64,000 nt of DNA from Candidatus Nanopelagicales bacterium (lineage in GTDB: Bacteria; Actinomycetota; Actinomycetes; Nanopelagicales; Nanopelagicaceae). A program made the position numbers and the translations under genes. Positions 21,208-33,567 of this stretch are shown piece after piece. The stretch's first letter is position 1; every line of letters begins with the position of its first letter. The stretch spans positions 26,264-90,263 of the forward strand of contig JAURMX010000065.1 in NCBI GenBank assembly GCA_030830475.1, read 5' to 3'. The notes under the pieces were generated by a model that did no database searches, was not told where the DNA came from, and saw nothing but the letters and a program-made list of their open reading frames with translations.

Positions 21208-21223
21208 TTCGCGCGAAGCGTGT

Positions 21224-21245
21224 AACACTCGGTAAGGTGACCCTC
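21224..21245 (+). promoter_or_regulatory. Leaderless promoter of gatCAB
   Basis: TAAGGT (21233-21238) ends 7 bases before the ATG of gatC, and no ribosome-binding site is present. The 11-mer AACACTCGGTA (21224-21234) that leads into the hexamer is identical to the one before valS. Confidence 0.55.
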
Positions 21246-21542
21246 ATGTCAAACATCTCTCGCGACGATGTAGCCAACCTAGCTAAGTTAGCTCGAATAG
21301 ATATGTCAGATAGCGAGCTAGATCATCTCTCCAATGAACTCTCGGTAATTCTTGATGCGGTGGCACGGGTTCAAGAGGTGGCAGGCGCTGAAGTTCCACC
21401 TACTTCACATCCACTTCCTTTGAAAAATGTGTTTCGCGCCGATGAGGTGCGTTCTAGTTTGACCCCTGAAGAGGCTTTATCTGGCGCTCCTGCCCAAGAA
21501 GAGCAGAGATTTAAAGTTCCACAGATTTTGGGTGAAGAGTAA
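21246..21542 (+). CDS. gatC: Asp-tRNA(Asn)/Glu-tRNA(Gln) amidotransferase subunit C
   Basis: Small subunit that stabilises the GatCAB complex, which converts Glu-tRNA(Gln) and/or Asp-tRNA(Asn) to the amidated forms. 98 residues from ATG 21246 ([18 protein letters not shown]). A GTG three codons upstream (21237) is open but lies inside the proposed -10 box, so the ATG is preferred. The stop overlaps gatA (TAATG). Confidence 0.94.
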   Translation: MSNISRDDVANLAKLARIDMSDSELDHLSNELSVILDAVARVQEVAGAEVPPTSHPLPLKNVFRADEVRSSLTPEEALSGAPAQEEQRFKVPQILGEE

Positions 21543-23026
21543 TGATCAAAAAAACCGCCACTGAAATGGCCTCATCTCTCAAAGCTGGAGAGATTTCAAG
21601 TGTTGAACTTACTCAAGCGCACTTAGATCAAATTGCCAAAGTAGATTCTGAAGTACATGCCTTCCTATACGTGGATTCAGAAGGTGCCATCAATCAAGCA
21701 CGCGCGATTGATGAAAAGCGTAAGAGCGGCGCAGATCTTCCGCCACTTGCAGGTGTTCCATTAGCGTTAAAAGATGTCATGACACAAAAAGGAATTCCAA
21801 CAACCTGTGGCTCAAAGATGTTAGAAGGTTGGCGACCACCATATGACTCAACCGTTGTAACACGTTTGAAGGAGAATGGCGTTGTTATTTTGGGAAAGAC
21901 CAATATGGATGAGTTTGCAATGGGTTCCTCCACAGAAAACTCCGCATATGGACCGACCCACAACCCTTGGGATTTAACTCGAATTCCCGGTGGATCAGGT
22001 GGCGGTTCTTCCGCAGCACTAGCTGCATTTGAAGCACCACTTGCTATCGGAACCGATACTGGCGGATCAATTCGTCAGCCTGCAGCTGTTACCGGAACTG
22101 TTGGAGTAAAACCTACTTATGGCGGGGTTTCCCGTTATGGCTTGGTTGCCTTTTCCTCATCACTTGATCAGGCCGGACCATGTGCCCGAACCGTTCTAGA
22201 CGCTGCACATTTACATGAAGCCATCGGTGGTTACGACAAATTAGATTCCACATCAATTAACGCACCTATTCCTCCAGTTGTTGCCGCTGCCAAAGATGGC
22301 AATGTCAAAGGCATGAAAATTGGTGTAATCAAGGAGCTGCAGGGTGATGGTTATCAACCTGGCGTTCTAAAGTTATTCAATGAATCTCTCGAACTTCTTG
22401 CACAGCAAGGCGCAGAGATTGTTGAGGTTTCTTGTAAGTACTTTGATTATGCATTGGCGGCTTACTACTTAATTGCACCCAGTGAATGCTCCTCTAACTT
22501 GGCTCGCTTTGATGCTATGCGTTATGGAATGCGTATTGGATCTGGTTCAGCCGAAGATGTAATGAATCTGACGCGACAGGCAGGTTTTGGTCGTGAGGTA
22601 AAGCGCCGTATTATTTTGGGAACCTACGCATTATCAAGTGGTTATTACGATGCGTATTACGGCAGTGCGCAAAAGGTTCGAACCTTAATCTCTCGAGATT
22701 TTGAAAATGCCTTCAAATTTGCTGATGTGTTGGTTTCACCAACCGCTCCAACTACAGCTTTCAAGATCGGCGAAAAAGCCAATGACCCAATCGCGATGTA
22801 TCTAAATGACATCGCAACCATTCCAACCAACCTGGCTGGAATTGGTGGAATGTCTCTACCTTCCGGGTTGGCTGAGGAAGATGGTTTGCCGGCCGGTTTC
22901 CAAATCATGGCACCTGCGATGCAGGATGATCGTATGTACAAAGTTGGTTCTGCCCTAGAAGCAGCATTGCTAACTAAATGGGGTCAACCAATTCTGGCCT
23001 CCGCTCCACAGTTAGGAGCAAAGTGA
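21542..23026 (+). CDS. gatA: Asp-tRNA(Asn)/Glu-tRNA(Gln) amidotransferase subunit A
   Basis: Amidase-signature subunit that releases ammonia from glutamine for the GatB site; 494 residues. The Ser-cisSer-Lys triad is visible: Lys in [11 protein letters not shown] (about 78), and the serines in [13 protein letters not shown] and [13 protein letters not shown]. Start and stop overlap gatC and gatB by one and three bases, so the complex is made from one coupled mRNA. Its presence implies indirect charging of Gln and/or Asn tRNA. Confidence 0.97.
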   Translation: MIKKTATEMASSLKAGEISSVELTQAHLDQIAKVDSEVHAFLYVDSEGAINQARAIDEKRKSGADLPPLAGVPLALKDVMTQKGIPTTCGSKMLEGWRPPYDSTVVTRLKENGVVILGKTNMDEFAMGSSTENSAYGPTHNPWDLTRIPGGSGGGSSAALAAFEAPLAIGTDTGGSIRQPAAVTGTVGVKPTYGGVSRYGLVAFSSSLDQAGPCARTVLDAAHLHEAIGGYDKLDSTSINAPIPPVVAAAKDGNVKGMKIGVIKELQGDGYQPGVLKLFNESLELLAQQGAEIVEVSCKYFDYALAAYYLIAPSECSSNLARFDAMRYGMRIGSGSAEDVMNLTRQAGFGREVKRRIILGTYALSSGYYDAYYGSAQKVRTLISRDFENAFKFADVLVSPTAPTTAFKIGEKANDPIAMYLNDIATIPTNLAGIGGMSLPSGLAEEDGLPAGFQIMAPAMQDDRMYKVGSALEAALLTKWGQPILASAPQLGAK

Positions 23027-24528
23027 TGGCGTTGAAGTATGAGGATGTAATTGCAAAGTATGAGCCGGTTCTCGGGCTAGAGGTACACGTTGAGCTGGGT
23101 ACTGAATCCAAGATGTTTTGTGGTTGCAACACAGTGTTTGGTGCTGCACCAAACACTCAGACCTGTCCAGTTTGTTTAGGACTTCCAGGTTCTCTGCCTG
23201 TTGTAAATGGCAAAGCTATTGAATACACCATTGCAATTGGTCTAGCGCTTAACTGTTCTATCGCACCTTTTTCTCGTTTCGCCCGCAAAAATTACTTTTA
23301 CCCAGATATGCCTAAGAACTTCCAAACCTCTCAATATGATGAACCAATCTGTGTTAATGGATATTTGGATGTAACTATCGATACAGAGGAAGGCCCTAAG
23401 GAGTTCCGGGTCGAAATTGAGCGGGTCCACATGGAAGAGGACACAGGGAAATCACTTCACATGGGCGGTGCGACTGGACGTATTCATGGCGCTGACTATT
23501 CATTATTGGATTACAACCGCGCAGGAATTCCTCTAGTAGAGATCGTTACCAAGGTAATCACTGGAACCGGAAAATACGCACCAGAGGTTGCCAAAGCTTA
23601 TGTTTCAGAGCTGCGGGACATTTTGCGCGGACTTGGGGTAAGTGATGTAAAGATGGAGCAAGGCTCTTTGCGTTGTGATGCCAACGTTTCATTGCGTCCA
23701 ATTGGAGTAGAAAAACTTGGAACTCGAAGCGAAACCAAAAATGTTAACTCACTGCGTTCTGTAGAAAGAGCGGTACGTGGCGAAATGATTCGTCATGCCG
23801 AACTACTCAACAATGGCGAAAAAGTTGTACAAGAAACTAGGCACTTCCACGAGGACACTGGTTTAACCACGCCAGGTCGTTCTAAAGAGCAGGCTGAGGA
23901 TTATCGTTATTTCCCAGAGCCAGACTTGGTTCCGGTTGCTCCAACTCCGGAACTAATTGAGAAGATTAGAGCCTCGCTTCCAGAAAAACCTTCAATTAGA
24001 AGAAAGAAATTACAGGATGCTTGGCAGGTTCCAGACAAGGAAATGGCGGCGATGATTAACGCCGATGTTCTTGATCTGGTTGAGGCCACTGTTAAGTTAG
24101 GTGCGGATCCAACTCGAGCACGGTCCTGGTGGCTCGGTGAAATCGCTAGGTTGGCCAATGAAAAGGGTGTTGCCGCCGCTGAGCTTCCAATTAGCTCCGC
24201 CGATGTTGCTGAAATTGTCGTACTCATTGAAAAGGGTGAATTGACAGATAAGTTGGCCCGACAGGTTGTTGAAGGGGTCATCGCCGGTGAAGGTAGGCCC
24301 TCAGAAATTATTCAGAGTCGCGGCATTCAAGTTGTCTCTGATGATTCAGCGCTAATGGCAGCGATTGAAAAGGCAATTGCACTCCAACCAGATGTTGCAG
24401 AAAAGGTAAGAGGTGGGCATGTTCCAGCCGCCGGCGCATTAATTGGCGCGGTTATGAAAGAGACTAAAGGCCAAGCCGACGCAGCTAAGGTTCGCGAACT
24501 TCTTCTAAAGCATTTAGGACAAGCTTAA
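23026..24528 (+). CDS. gatB: Asp-tRNA(Asn)/Glu-tRNA(Gln) amidotransferase subunit B
   Basis: Subunit that activates the mischarged tRNA and transamidates it; 500 residues. The frame is open from 22978, inside gatA, but conserved sequence begins at ATG 23026 ([19 protein letters not shown]), with TTAGGAG upstream and a TGATG overlap with gatA. The HVEL segment, zinc-type CGCN and CPVC cysteines, the kinase-like core and a C-terminal helical/YqeY-like tail are all present. Confidence 0.96.
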   Translation: MALKYEDVIAKYEPVLGLEVHVELGTESKMFCGCNTVFGAAPNTQTCPVCLGLPGSLPVVNGKAIEYTIAIGLALNCSIAPFSRFARKNYFYPDMPKNFQTSQYDEPICVNGYLDVTIDTEEGPKEFRVEIERVHMEEDTGKSLHMGGATGRIHGADYSLLDYNRAGIPLVEIVTKVITGTGKYAPEVAKAYVSELRDILRGLGVSDVKMEQGSLRCDANVSLRPIGVEKLGTRSETKNVNSLRSVERAVRGEMIRHAELLNNGEKVVQETRHFHEDTGLTTPGRSKEQAEDYRYFPEPDLVPVAPTPELIEKIRASLPEKPSIRRKKLQDAWQVPDKEMAAMINADVLDLVEATVKLGADPTRARSWWLGEIARLANEKGVAAAELPISSADVAEIVVLIEKGELTDKLARQVVEGVIAGEGRPSEIIQSRGIQVVSDDSALMAAIEKAIALQPDVAEKVRGGHVPAAGALIGAVMKETKGQADAAKVRELLLKHLGQA

Positions 24529-24529
24529 G

Positions 24530-24541
24530 TAGGCTTACCTC
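24530..24541 (+). promoter_or_regulatory. Leaderless promoter of ilvD
   Basis: TAGGCT (24530-24535) ends 6 bases before the ATG of ilvD and directly follows the gatB stop. No Shine-Dalgarno sequence is visible. Confidence 0.55.
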
Positions 24542-26218
24542 ATGACCGAGAATATGAAACCACGTTCCAAAGATGTAACAGATGGTTTAGAGCGTGCTCC
24601 AGCTCGTGGCATGTTGCGCGCAGTCGGTATGAAGGATGTGGATTTTGCTAAGCCGCAGATAGGTATTGCATCTTCTTGGAATGAAATTACTCCCTGCAAC
24701 CTATCGCTCGACCGTTTAGCAAAGGCTTCAAAGCAAGGGGTTATCGAGGCGGGCGGATTTCCTATGCAGTTTGGAACCATCTCCGTTTCTGATGGAATTT
24801 CGATGGGCCATGAAGGAATGCATTTCTCATTAGTTTCGCGGGAAGTCATCGCTGACTCCGTAGAAACCGTTATGCAAGCAGAGAGACTTGATGGCATGGT
24901 CACCTTTGCCGGTTGCGACAAGTCTCTTCCCGGAATGATGATGGCTGCCGCCCGACTTGATGTCGCTAGCGTTTTTGTTTATGCCGGTTCTACTTTGCCA
25001 GGTCAGGTAGATGGAAAAGATGTAACCATTATCGATGCATTTGAAGCGGTTGGTGCCTGCGCTCGCGGTCTAATAACCCGAGAAGAGGTCGACAAAATTG
25101 AGCGCGCCATTTGTCCCGGTGAGGGAGCCTGCGGCGGTATGTACACCGCAAACACCATGGCAACTATTGGTGAAGCGATCGGTTTATCACTGCCAGGATC
25201 AGCAGCGCCCCCAGCTGTAGATCGTCGCCGTGATACCTATGCAATTAAATCGGGTGCAGCGGTGGTTGAACTGATTCGCCAAGGAATTACTACCCGTCAG
25301 ATTCTTACTAAGCGCGCCTTTGAAAATGCGATTACCTCTTTGATGGCTTTAGGTGGGTCGACAAATGCGGTTTTACATCTATTAGCCATTGCACATGAAG
25401 CGAAAGTTGATCTAACTCTCAATGATTTCCATCGCATTGGATCAAAGGTCCCATTGCTTGGTGATCTAAAACCATTCGGCCGATTTGTAATGAGTGATGT
25501 AGATAAGGTTGGCGGAATCCCAGTAGTTCTAAAGGCTTTGTTGGATGCAGGTTTACTTCACGGCGATTGCTTAACAGTTACCGGCAAAACCATGGCTGAG
25601 AATTTAGCTGATGTTAATCCACCTGATCCTGATGGCGATATTTTGAAAGCTACTAGTAATCCAATGGCAACAACTGGTGGCATAACAATTTTAGGTGGCA
25701 GCTTGGCACCAGAGGGAGCGGTCACCAAAGTAGCTGGTGTTGGTGTTGATGTATTTGAAGGGCCAGCCAGAGTTTTCGATAGAGAACAATCCGCAATGCA
25801 GGCTTTGGAAGATGGCACCATAAAAGCTGGTGATGTAGTTGTAATTCGTTATGAAGGACCAAAGGGTGGTCCTGGCATGCGCGAGATGTTGATGATTACC
25901 GGTGCAATCAAAGGCGCAGGTCTTGGAAAATCTGTTCTTTTATTAACCGATGGTCGATTCTCTGGTGGCACAACAGGGCTTTGTGTTGGCCATGTTGCGC
26001 CAGAGGCGGTTGATGGTGGCCCCATTGCATTAGTAAAAAATGGCGATCGAATTCGTATTGATACAAAGCAACGCACACTAGATCTTCTAATTGATGACAA
26101 GGAGCTGGCCCAGCGTCGTTCCGAGTTCCGCCCATTACCACCGCGCTATACCTCCGGAGTCCTTGGGAAATACTCGAAGTTAGTTGGTTCTGCCTCAAAG
26201 GGAGCGGTCTGCGACTAG
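24542..26218 (+). CDS. ilvD: Dihydroxy-acid dehydratase
   Basis: Iron-sulfur dehydratase of isoleucine and valine synthesis that turns dihydroxy acids into 2-keto acids; 558 residues. Cluster cysteines are seen in [12 protein letters not shown] (about 123) and [14 protein letters not shown] (about 196), with another in the N-terminal ITPCNL. The gene stands apart from ilvBNC, separated by the ilvB attenuator, and seems to have its own leaderless promoter. Confidence 0.97.
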   Translation: MTENMKPRSKDVTDGLERAPARGMLRAVGMKDVDFAKPQIGIASSWNEITPCNLSLDRLAKASKQGVIEAGGFPMQFGTISVSDGISMGHEGMHFSLVSREVIADSVETVMQAERLDGMVTFAGCDKSLPGMMMAAARLDVASVFVYAGSTLPGQVDGKDVTIIDAFEAVGACARGLITREEVDKIERAICPGEGACGGMYTANTMATIGEAIGLSLPGSAAPPAVDRRRDTYAIKSGAAVVELIRQGITTRQILTKRAFENAITSLMALGGSTNAVLHLLAIAHEAKVDLTLNDFHRIGSKVPLLGDLKPFGRFVMSDVDKVGGIPVVLKALLDAGLLHGDCLTVTGKTMAENLADVNPPDPDGDILKATSNPMATTGGITILGGSLAPEGAVTKVAGVGVDVFEGPARVFDREQSAMQALEDGTIKAGDVVVIRYEGPKGGPGMREMLMITGAIKGAGLGKSVLLLTDGRFSGGTTGLCVGHVAPEAVDGGPIALVKNGDRIRIDTKQRTLDLLIDDKELAQRRSEFRPLPPRYTSGVLGKYSKLVGSASKGAVCD

Positions 26219-26260
26219 GCCTAATTTCCCGTTCAAAATGTGAGATAGGCGTCTCAGGGG

Positions 26261-26289
26261 TTGACTCATACTTTTCGTGACGGAATAAT
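26261..26289 (+). promoter_or_regulatory. Promoter of the ilvB operon
   Basis: TTGACT (26261-26266), a 17-base spacer and AATAAT (26284-26289) give a near-consensus housekeeping promoter, the best in the window. The predicted start, 7 bases on, falls at the ATG of the leader peptide (26297). Confidence 0.75.
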
Positions 26290-26296
26290 TCCCCAC

Positions 26297-26359
26297 ATGT
26301 CAGCGAACACATCATCTGTTTCAATCATTGTTTCAGTGGTGGTTATTCGCTGCGCGTGA
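26297..26359 (+). CDS. ilvB leader peptide, Ile/Val-rich
   Basis: A 20-codon reading frame, MSANTSSVSIIVSVVVIRCA, with five Val and three Ile codons packed into positions 8-17 and no Leu. It is followed by two strong hairpins and then ilvB. This is the classic layout of ribosome-mediated attenuation of branched-chain amino acid synthesis. It should sense charged tRNA-Val and tRNA-Ile. There is no ribosome-binding site; the ATG sits at the predicted transcription start, so the peptide would be translated from a leaderless end. Confidence 0.8.
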   Translation: MSANTSSVSIIVSVVVIRCA

Positions 26360-26381
26360 ACTAGCTTAAAGTTCACGCGCA
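26351..26381 (+). promoter_or_regulatory. Attenuator hairpin overlapping the leader stop codon
   Basis: TGCGCGTGAAC (26351-26361) and GTTCACGCGCA (26371-26381) form a perfect 11-pair stem with a 9-base loop. The leader stop codon (26357-26359) lies in its 5' arm, so a ribosome that finishes the peptide would melt it. Confidence 0.8.
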
Positions 26382-26404
26382 CCCTCAGGAAACTGAGGGC
26401 TTTT
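26382..26404 (+). terminator. Attenuator terminator upstream of ilvB
   Basis: CCCTCAG (26382-26388) and CTGAGGG (26393-26399) form a perfect 7-pair stem on a GAAA tetraloop, followed by C and four T. The short T-run suggests partial termination. It abuts the preceding hairpin without sharing an arm. Confidence 0.75.
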
Positions 26405-26454
26405 GCATTATTAGAGCGGAATTGATTTCGACAATGCAGGGGAAGGGGTAGAGC

Positions 26455-28194
26455 ATGAGCAATCAGATTACGGGAGCACAATCTCTCGTCAACGCTTTAG
26501 AGCAAGCTGGCGTCGATGTCATGTTCGGTATCCCAGGAGGTGCAATCCTTCCTGCTTACGATCCAATTTATGATTCCAAAATTCGCCACATTCTGGTTCG
26601 ACATGAACAAGGTGCAGGGCATGCAGCCACCGGTTATGCGCAGGCAACTGGACGGGTCGGTGTTTGTATCGCAACCTCTGGACCAGGAGCTACAAACTTA
26701 GTTACCCCACTTGCCGATGCACAGATGGATTCTGTTCCTATCGTTGCAATCACAGGACAGGTGCCCGGACCGGCAATTGGTACCGATGCCTTCCAAGAAG
26801 CAGATATCCGTGGCGTGACCATGCCAATTACAAAACACAATTACTTGGTTACCAATCCACTAGATATTCCCAAGGCAATCGCCGAAGCCTTCTATATTGC
26901 AAACTCGGGACGTCCCGGTCCGGTATTAGTTGACATTGCAAAAGATGCGCTACAGAAGATGACCGATTACCACTATCCAACATCAATCAATCTACGGGGC
27001 TACAAACCTCAAACCGAGCCAAGCTCCCAATCAATTAGAGATGCGGCTGCATTAATTGCGCAATCTGTAAAACCAGTTTTTTATATCGGTGGCGGAGTCA
27101 TTAAAGCGAATGCTGCCAAGGAGCTATTGAAGTTAGCTGAGCTAGTAGGAGCACCAGTTGTAACCACCCTTATGGCGCGTGGCGCTTTCCCCGACAGTCA
27201 TCATCAGCATCTTGGAATGCCTGGCATGCATGGCACCGTAGCGGCGGTTACCGCGTTGCAAAAAGCTGATTTGTTAATCACTTTGGGCGCTCGCTTCGAT
27301 GATCGCGTAACAGGAAAACTCTCTACCTTCGCAGTTAACGCCAAGATTATTCATGCTGATATTGATCCCGCTGAGATTGGCAAGAATCGTCATGCAGATG
27401 TTCCAATTATTGGCGATCTAGGGCCAACAATCCGAGCATTAATTCCAGCGGTTGAGGCAGAGTTCAAAAAGAACCAACCAGATTTAACTATTTGGTGGCG
27501 CCAGATGGGTTCATTAAGAGAGAAGTACCCATTGGGTTATAACGAGCCAGCAGATGGATCACTCTCTCCTCAATATGTAATTGAAAGAATCGGTGCCATA
27601 ACTGGCCCAGATGGAATTTATGTTGCTGGCGTTGGTCAACATCAAATGTGGGCCTCTCAATTTGTTAAGTATGAAAAACCGCGTACCTGGTTGAACTCTG
27701 GTGGCTTAGGCACTATGGGTTATGCGGTTCCGGCCGCGATGGGTGCAAAGGTTGGTGCACCAGATACTCCGGTATGGGCAATTGACGGTGATGGTTGCTT
27801 CCAGATGACCAATCAAGAGTTAGTTACCTGCGCACTCAACAACATCCCAATCAAGGTAGCGATTATTAATAATGAGAGTTTGGGAATGGTTCGTCAATGG
27901 CAATCACTGTTTTATCAACAACGATACTCCAACACCGATCTGCACTCAAAGCGCATTCCAGATTTCGCGAAGTTGGCCGAAGCGATGGGTTGTGTTGGTC
28001 TGCGTTGTGACAGCAAATCAGATGTAGACAAGATTATTAAGGAAGCCAACGCCATAAACGATGCACCGGTAGTTGTTGATTTCAATGTGCACCGTGATGC
28101 AATGGTTTGGCCGATGGTCGCAGCAGGTACTTCAAATGATGACATCATGATCGCCAAAGAGATGGCGCCGGACTGGGATTCGCAGGAGTTATAA
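26455..28194 (+). CDS. ilvB: Acetolactate synthase, large (catalytic) subunit
   Basis: Thiamine-diphosphate and FAD enzyme that makes acetolactate or acetohydroxybutyrate, the first shared step of Val, Leu and Ile synthesis; 579 residues. The catalytic glutamate lies in [16 protein letters not shown] near residue 50, and the ThDP/Mg motif starts at IDGDGCFQM near 443. GGGGAAGGGG precedes the ATG. It is followed by the regulatory subunit two bases on, and controlled by the attenuator upstream. Confidence 0.97.
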   Translation: MSNQITGAQSLVNALEQAGVDVMFGIPGGAILPAYDPIYDSKIRHILVRHEQGAGHAATGYAQATGRVGVCIATSGPGATNLVTPLADAQMDSVPIVAITGQVPGPAIGTDAFQEADIRGVTMPITKHNYLVTNPLDIPKAIAEAFYIANSGRPGPVLVDIAKDALQKMTDYHYPTSINLRGYKPQTEPSSQSIRDAAALIAQSVKPVFYIGGGVIKANAAKELLKLAELVGAPVVTTLMARGAFPDSHHQHLGMPGMHGTVAAVTALQKADLLITLGARFDDRVTGKLSTFAVNAKIIHADIDPAEIGKNRHADVPIIGDLGPTIRALIPAVEAEFKKNQPDLTIWWRQMGSLREKYPLGYNEPADGSLSPQYVIERIGAITGPDGIYVAGVGQHQMWASQFVKYEKPRTWLNSGGLGTMGYAVPAAMGAKVGAPDTPVWAIDGDGCFQMTNQELVTCALNNIPIKVAIINNESLGMVRQWQSLFYQQRYSNTDLHSKRIPDFAKLAEAMGCVGLRCDSKSDVDKIIKEANAINDAPVVVDFNVHRDAMVWPMVAAGTSNDDIMIAKEMAPDWDSQEL

Positions 28195-28196
28195 CC

Positions 28197-28754
28197 ATGG
28201 CGCAGCACACACTTTCGGTATTGGTTGAAAATAGCCCTGGCGTATTGGCTCGAGTGGCATCCCTATTTTCACGACGTGGATACAACATTGATTCTTTGGC
28301 GGTGGGACCCACTGAAAACCCAGAGGTATCCCGCATGACTATTGTTTTGAATCTGGAAGGCCACGCCCTCGATCAAGTCAGCGCACAGCTATTTAAGCTA
28401 GTTAATGTCATCGGTATCCAAGAGATGAAGAGCACCAACTCAAGACAACGTGAACTCCTTATGGTCAAAGTCAGCAGCTCAGGTAATCGAAATGAGATTG
28501 TGGCTTTGGCTAAGAAATTTAACGGCCAGATTGTGGAGGAGAGCAGTGACTCCGTGGTTGTTGAGGCGGTTGGCACTAGTAAAGATCTGGCCTCACTTCT
28601 TACAGAGATGGGCAAGTATGGTGTTAAAGAGTTGGTTCAATCCGGGTTGATCGCTATTGAAATTGGTGACACAACCTTGGCTGAGCGAACTTTGCAGGAA
28701 ACTGGATTAGCGACATCAGAGTCGCATAGCCAGACAGAGGATTACCAAAACTAA
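28197..28754 (+). CDS. ilvN: Acetolactate synthase, small (regulatory) subunit
   Basis: Regulatory subunit that activates IlvB and confers valine feedback; 185 residues. An ACT domain fills about 4-78 (HTLSVLVENSPGVLARVASL and the GYNIDSLAVG segment), followed by the ALS_ss C-terminal domain; the last 25 residues are polar. It begins two bases after ilvB with GGAG upstream. Confidence 0.96.
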   Translation: MAQHTLSVLVENSPGVLARVASLFSRRGYNIDSLAVGPTENPEVSRMTIVLNLEGHALDQVSAQLFKLVNVIGIQEMKSTNSRQRELLMVKVSSSGNRNEIVALAKKFNGQIVEESSDSVVVEAVGTSKDLASLLTEMGKYGVKELVQSGLIAIEIGDTTLAERTLQETGLATSESHSQTEDYQN

Positions 28755-28758
28755 ATAA

Positions 28759-31404
<2,646 letters not shown>

Positions 31405-31408
<4 letters not shown>

Positions 31409-32445
31409 GCCAGCAATACAAACTAGCTTTAATTGGCGGCGATGGAATTGGACCTGAGGTTGTGGCCGAGGGGGTCAAAGTTTTGGATGCGGTCGCTGCA
31501 AAATATGGCGTCTCCTTTGTAAAGAAAGAGTTTGATCTTGGCGCCCGACTTTGGCACCGCACGGGAGAAACCTTGCCTGATGCGGTTTTGGAGGAGCTAA
31601 AGGGTTTTGATGTTATTTTGCTCGGTGCTGTCGGAGATCCAACAGTTCCCAGCGGAGTACTTGAGCGCGGATTACTTCTCAAACTTAGATTCGCATTTGA
31701 TCACTACATCAATTTGCGTCCGGCTCGACTTTATTCAGGTACCACTGGTCCGCTGCGCACAGAGGCGACGATTGATTTTGTAGTCGTGAGAGAAGGGACA
31801 GAGGGCCCTTATGTCGGAGCAGGTGGAGTTCTAGCGGAAGGCACTCCAAGTGAGATTGCGACAGAGGAGTCGTTAAACACTAGAAGAGGTGCAGAGCGAG
31901 TAATCCGAAATGCTTTTGCTCGCGCTCAAGCCAGACCGCGCAAGAAATTAACTTTGGTTCATAAGAACAATGTTTTGGTACGTGCGGGTGGTTTGTGGAC
32001 CCGCACCTTTAATGAGGTGGCAAAAGAGTTTCCTGATGTGACTACTGATTATCTACATGTAGATGCAGCATCGATGTTTTTTGTGACAAACCCAGAGCGG
32101 TTTGATGTTGTCGTTACTGACAATTTATTTGGTGACATCCTCACAGATATTGCCGCTGCAATCTGTGGTGGTATCGGATTAGCTGCCTCTGGCAATATCA
32201 ATCCAGAGGGCAACTTCCCATCAATGTTCGAACCGGTTCATGGTTCAGCGCCAGATATCGCTGGTAAAGGAATAGCCGATCCGACCGCAACTGTAATGTC
32301 GGTTGCCATGATGCTGCGACACTTAGGTTTGAATGACGCAGCAGCAGATGTTGAAAAAGCGGTGGAGCAGGACATTTTGCAGCGTGGTTCAACTAAGCGT
32401 TCTACAAAGGAAATTGGCGATTCTTTGGTAAAGGCGTTGGCATAA
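31405..32445 (+). CDS. leuB: 3-isopropylmalate dehydrogenase
   Basis: NAD-dependent oxidative decarboxylase of leucine synthesis; 346 residues. [13 protein letters not shown] at the N-terminus, the substrate arginines in LRPARLY, and the metal/NAD region [17 protein letters not shown] and [14 protein letters not shown] are present. In an operon with citramalate synthase it probably also oxidises methylmalate toward 2-oxobutyrate. It overlaps serA and ilvE at both ends. leuA, leuC and leuD are not in this window. Confidence 0.95.
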
Positions 32446-33533
32446 TGAAGATAAATATCACTCCAACCAGCAATCCAGTTCCGGCATCAGAACGGGAAAA
32501 GAGAGTTGCAGAGCCAGGGTTTGGTAAGTACTTCACCGATCACATGGTTACGGCGCAATGGAATCAAGGCTCTGGTTGGTCTGATGCAAATGTTCAAGCC
32601 TACGGACCGATAAGCCTGGATCCAGCTGCAATGGTTTTTCATTACGGCCAAGAGATATTTGAAGGCATGAAGGCTTACTCGCAGCCTGATGGCTCAATTG
32701 CTTTGTTTCGTCCAGAGGCTAATGGTCTGAGATTTGCAAAGAGCGCAGCTCGTATCACTCTTCCTGAGTTGCCAGTTGATAATTTTGTAAGTGCAGTAGA
32801 AGCATTGGTTCGCATCGACTCTGGTTGGGTTCCTAAAAAGGTTGGCGAATCCTTGTACATCAGACCTTTTATGATTGCGACGGAAGTTGGACTGGGCGTA
32901 CGTCCTTCAAATCAAGCTTTATTTGCGGTAATCGCAACACCTGCCGCCGCTTATTTCAACGCTGCAAAAGCGGTAACGGTTTGGATTTCCACCGAGTATG
33001 TTCGTGCCGCGCTGGGCGGAACAGGTGAGGCAAAGTGCGGCGGCAATTACGCAGCTTCTTTGCTTGCCCAACAACAAGCTGCAGCACAAGGATGTGATCA
33101 AGTTGTTTGGCTTGATGCTAAAGAGCGTCGCTTTATAGAAGAGATGGGCGGCATGAACCTTTACTTTGTAAAGGGTCGCGGCAAAGAAGCCACCATTTTC
33201 ACTCCGAAGTTAACTGGAACACTTTTACCTGGTATTACTAGAGACTCAATTCTCTCTGTCGCCTCAGAGCTTGGTTACAAAGTAGAAGAGGGAATGATCT
33301 CAATTGAGGAATGGCGTGATGGTGTTGCAAGTGGGGAGATCTCAGAGATTTTTGCCTGCGGTACAGCGGCGGTAATTGCCCCAGTTGGCACCGCAAAAAG
33401 TGTCCATGGCACATGGGTAACTGGAGATGGGAATCCGGGCCAAATCACCATGGAGATCCGCAATCACCTCTTGGGAATTCAACATGGAACCATCGCTGAC
33501 AAACATGGATGGATGAAGAAAGTTTCTCAATGA
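32445..33533 (+). CDS. ilvE: Branched-chain amino acid aminotransferase
   Basis: PLP-dependent fold IV transaminase that makes or degrades Leu, Ile and Val; 362 residues. The PLP lysine lies in GEAKCGGNYAASLLAQQ near residue 196, followed by EEMGGMNLYFV. The start overlaps leuB (TAATG). Its stop overlaps an ATG (33530) that looks like the natural start of cimA. Confidence 0.96.
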   Translation: MKINITPTSNPVPASEREKRVAEPGFGKYFTDHMVTAQWNQGSGWSDANVQAYGPISLDPAAMVFHYGQEIFEGMKAYSQPDGSIALFRPEANGLRFAKSAARITLPELPVDNFVSAVEALVRIDSGWVPKKVGESLYIRPFMIATEVGLGVRPSNQALFAVIATPAAAYFNAAKAVTVWISTEYVRAALGGTGEAKCGGNYAASLLAQQQAAAQGCDQVVWLDAKERRFIEEMGGMNLYFVKGRGKEATIFTPKLTGTLLPGITRDSILSVASELGYKVEEGMISIEEWRDGVASGEISEIFACGTAAVIAPVGTAKSVHGTWVTGDGNPGQITMEIRNHLLGIQHGTIADKHGWMKKVSQ

Positions 33534-33567
33534 CGGTTTCTGATTCATTCATATATATGACACCACT

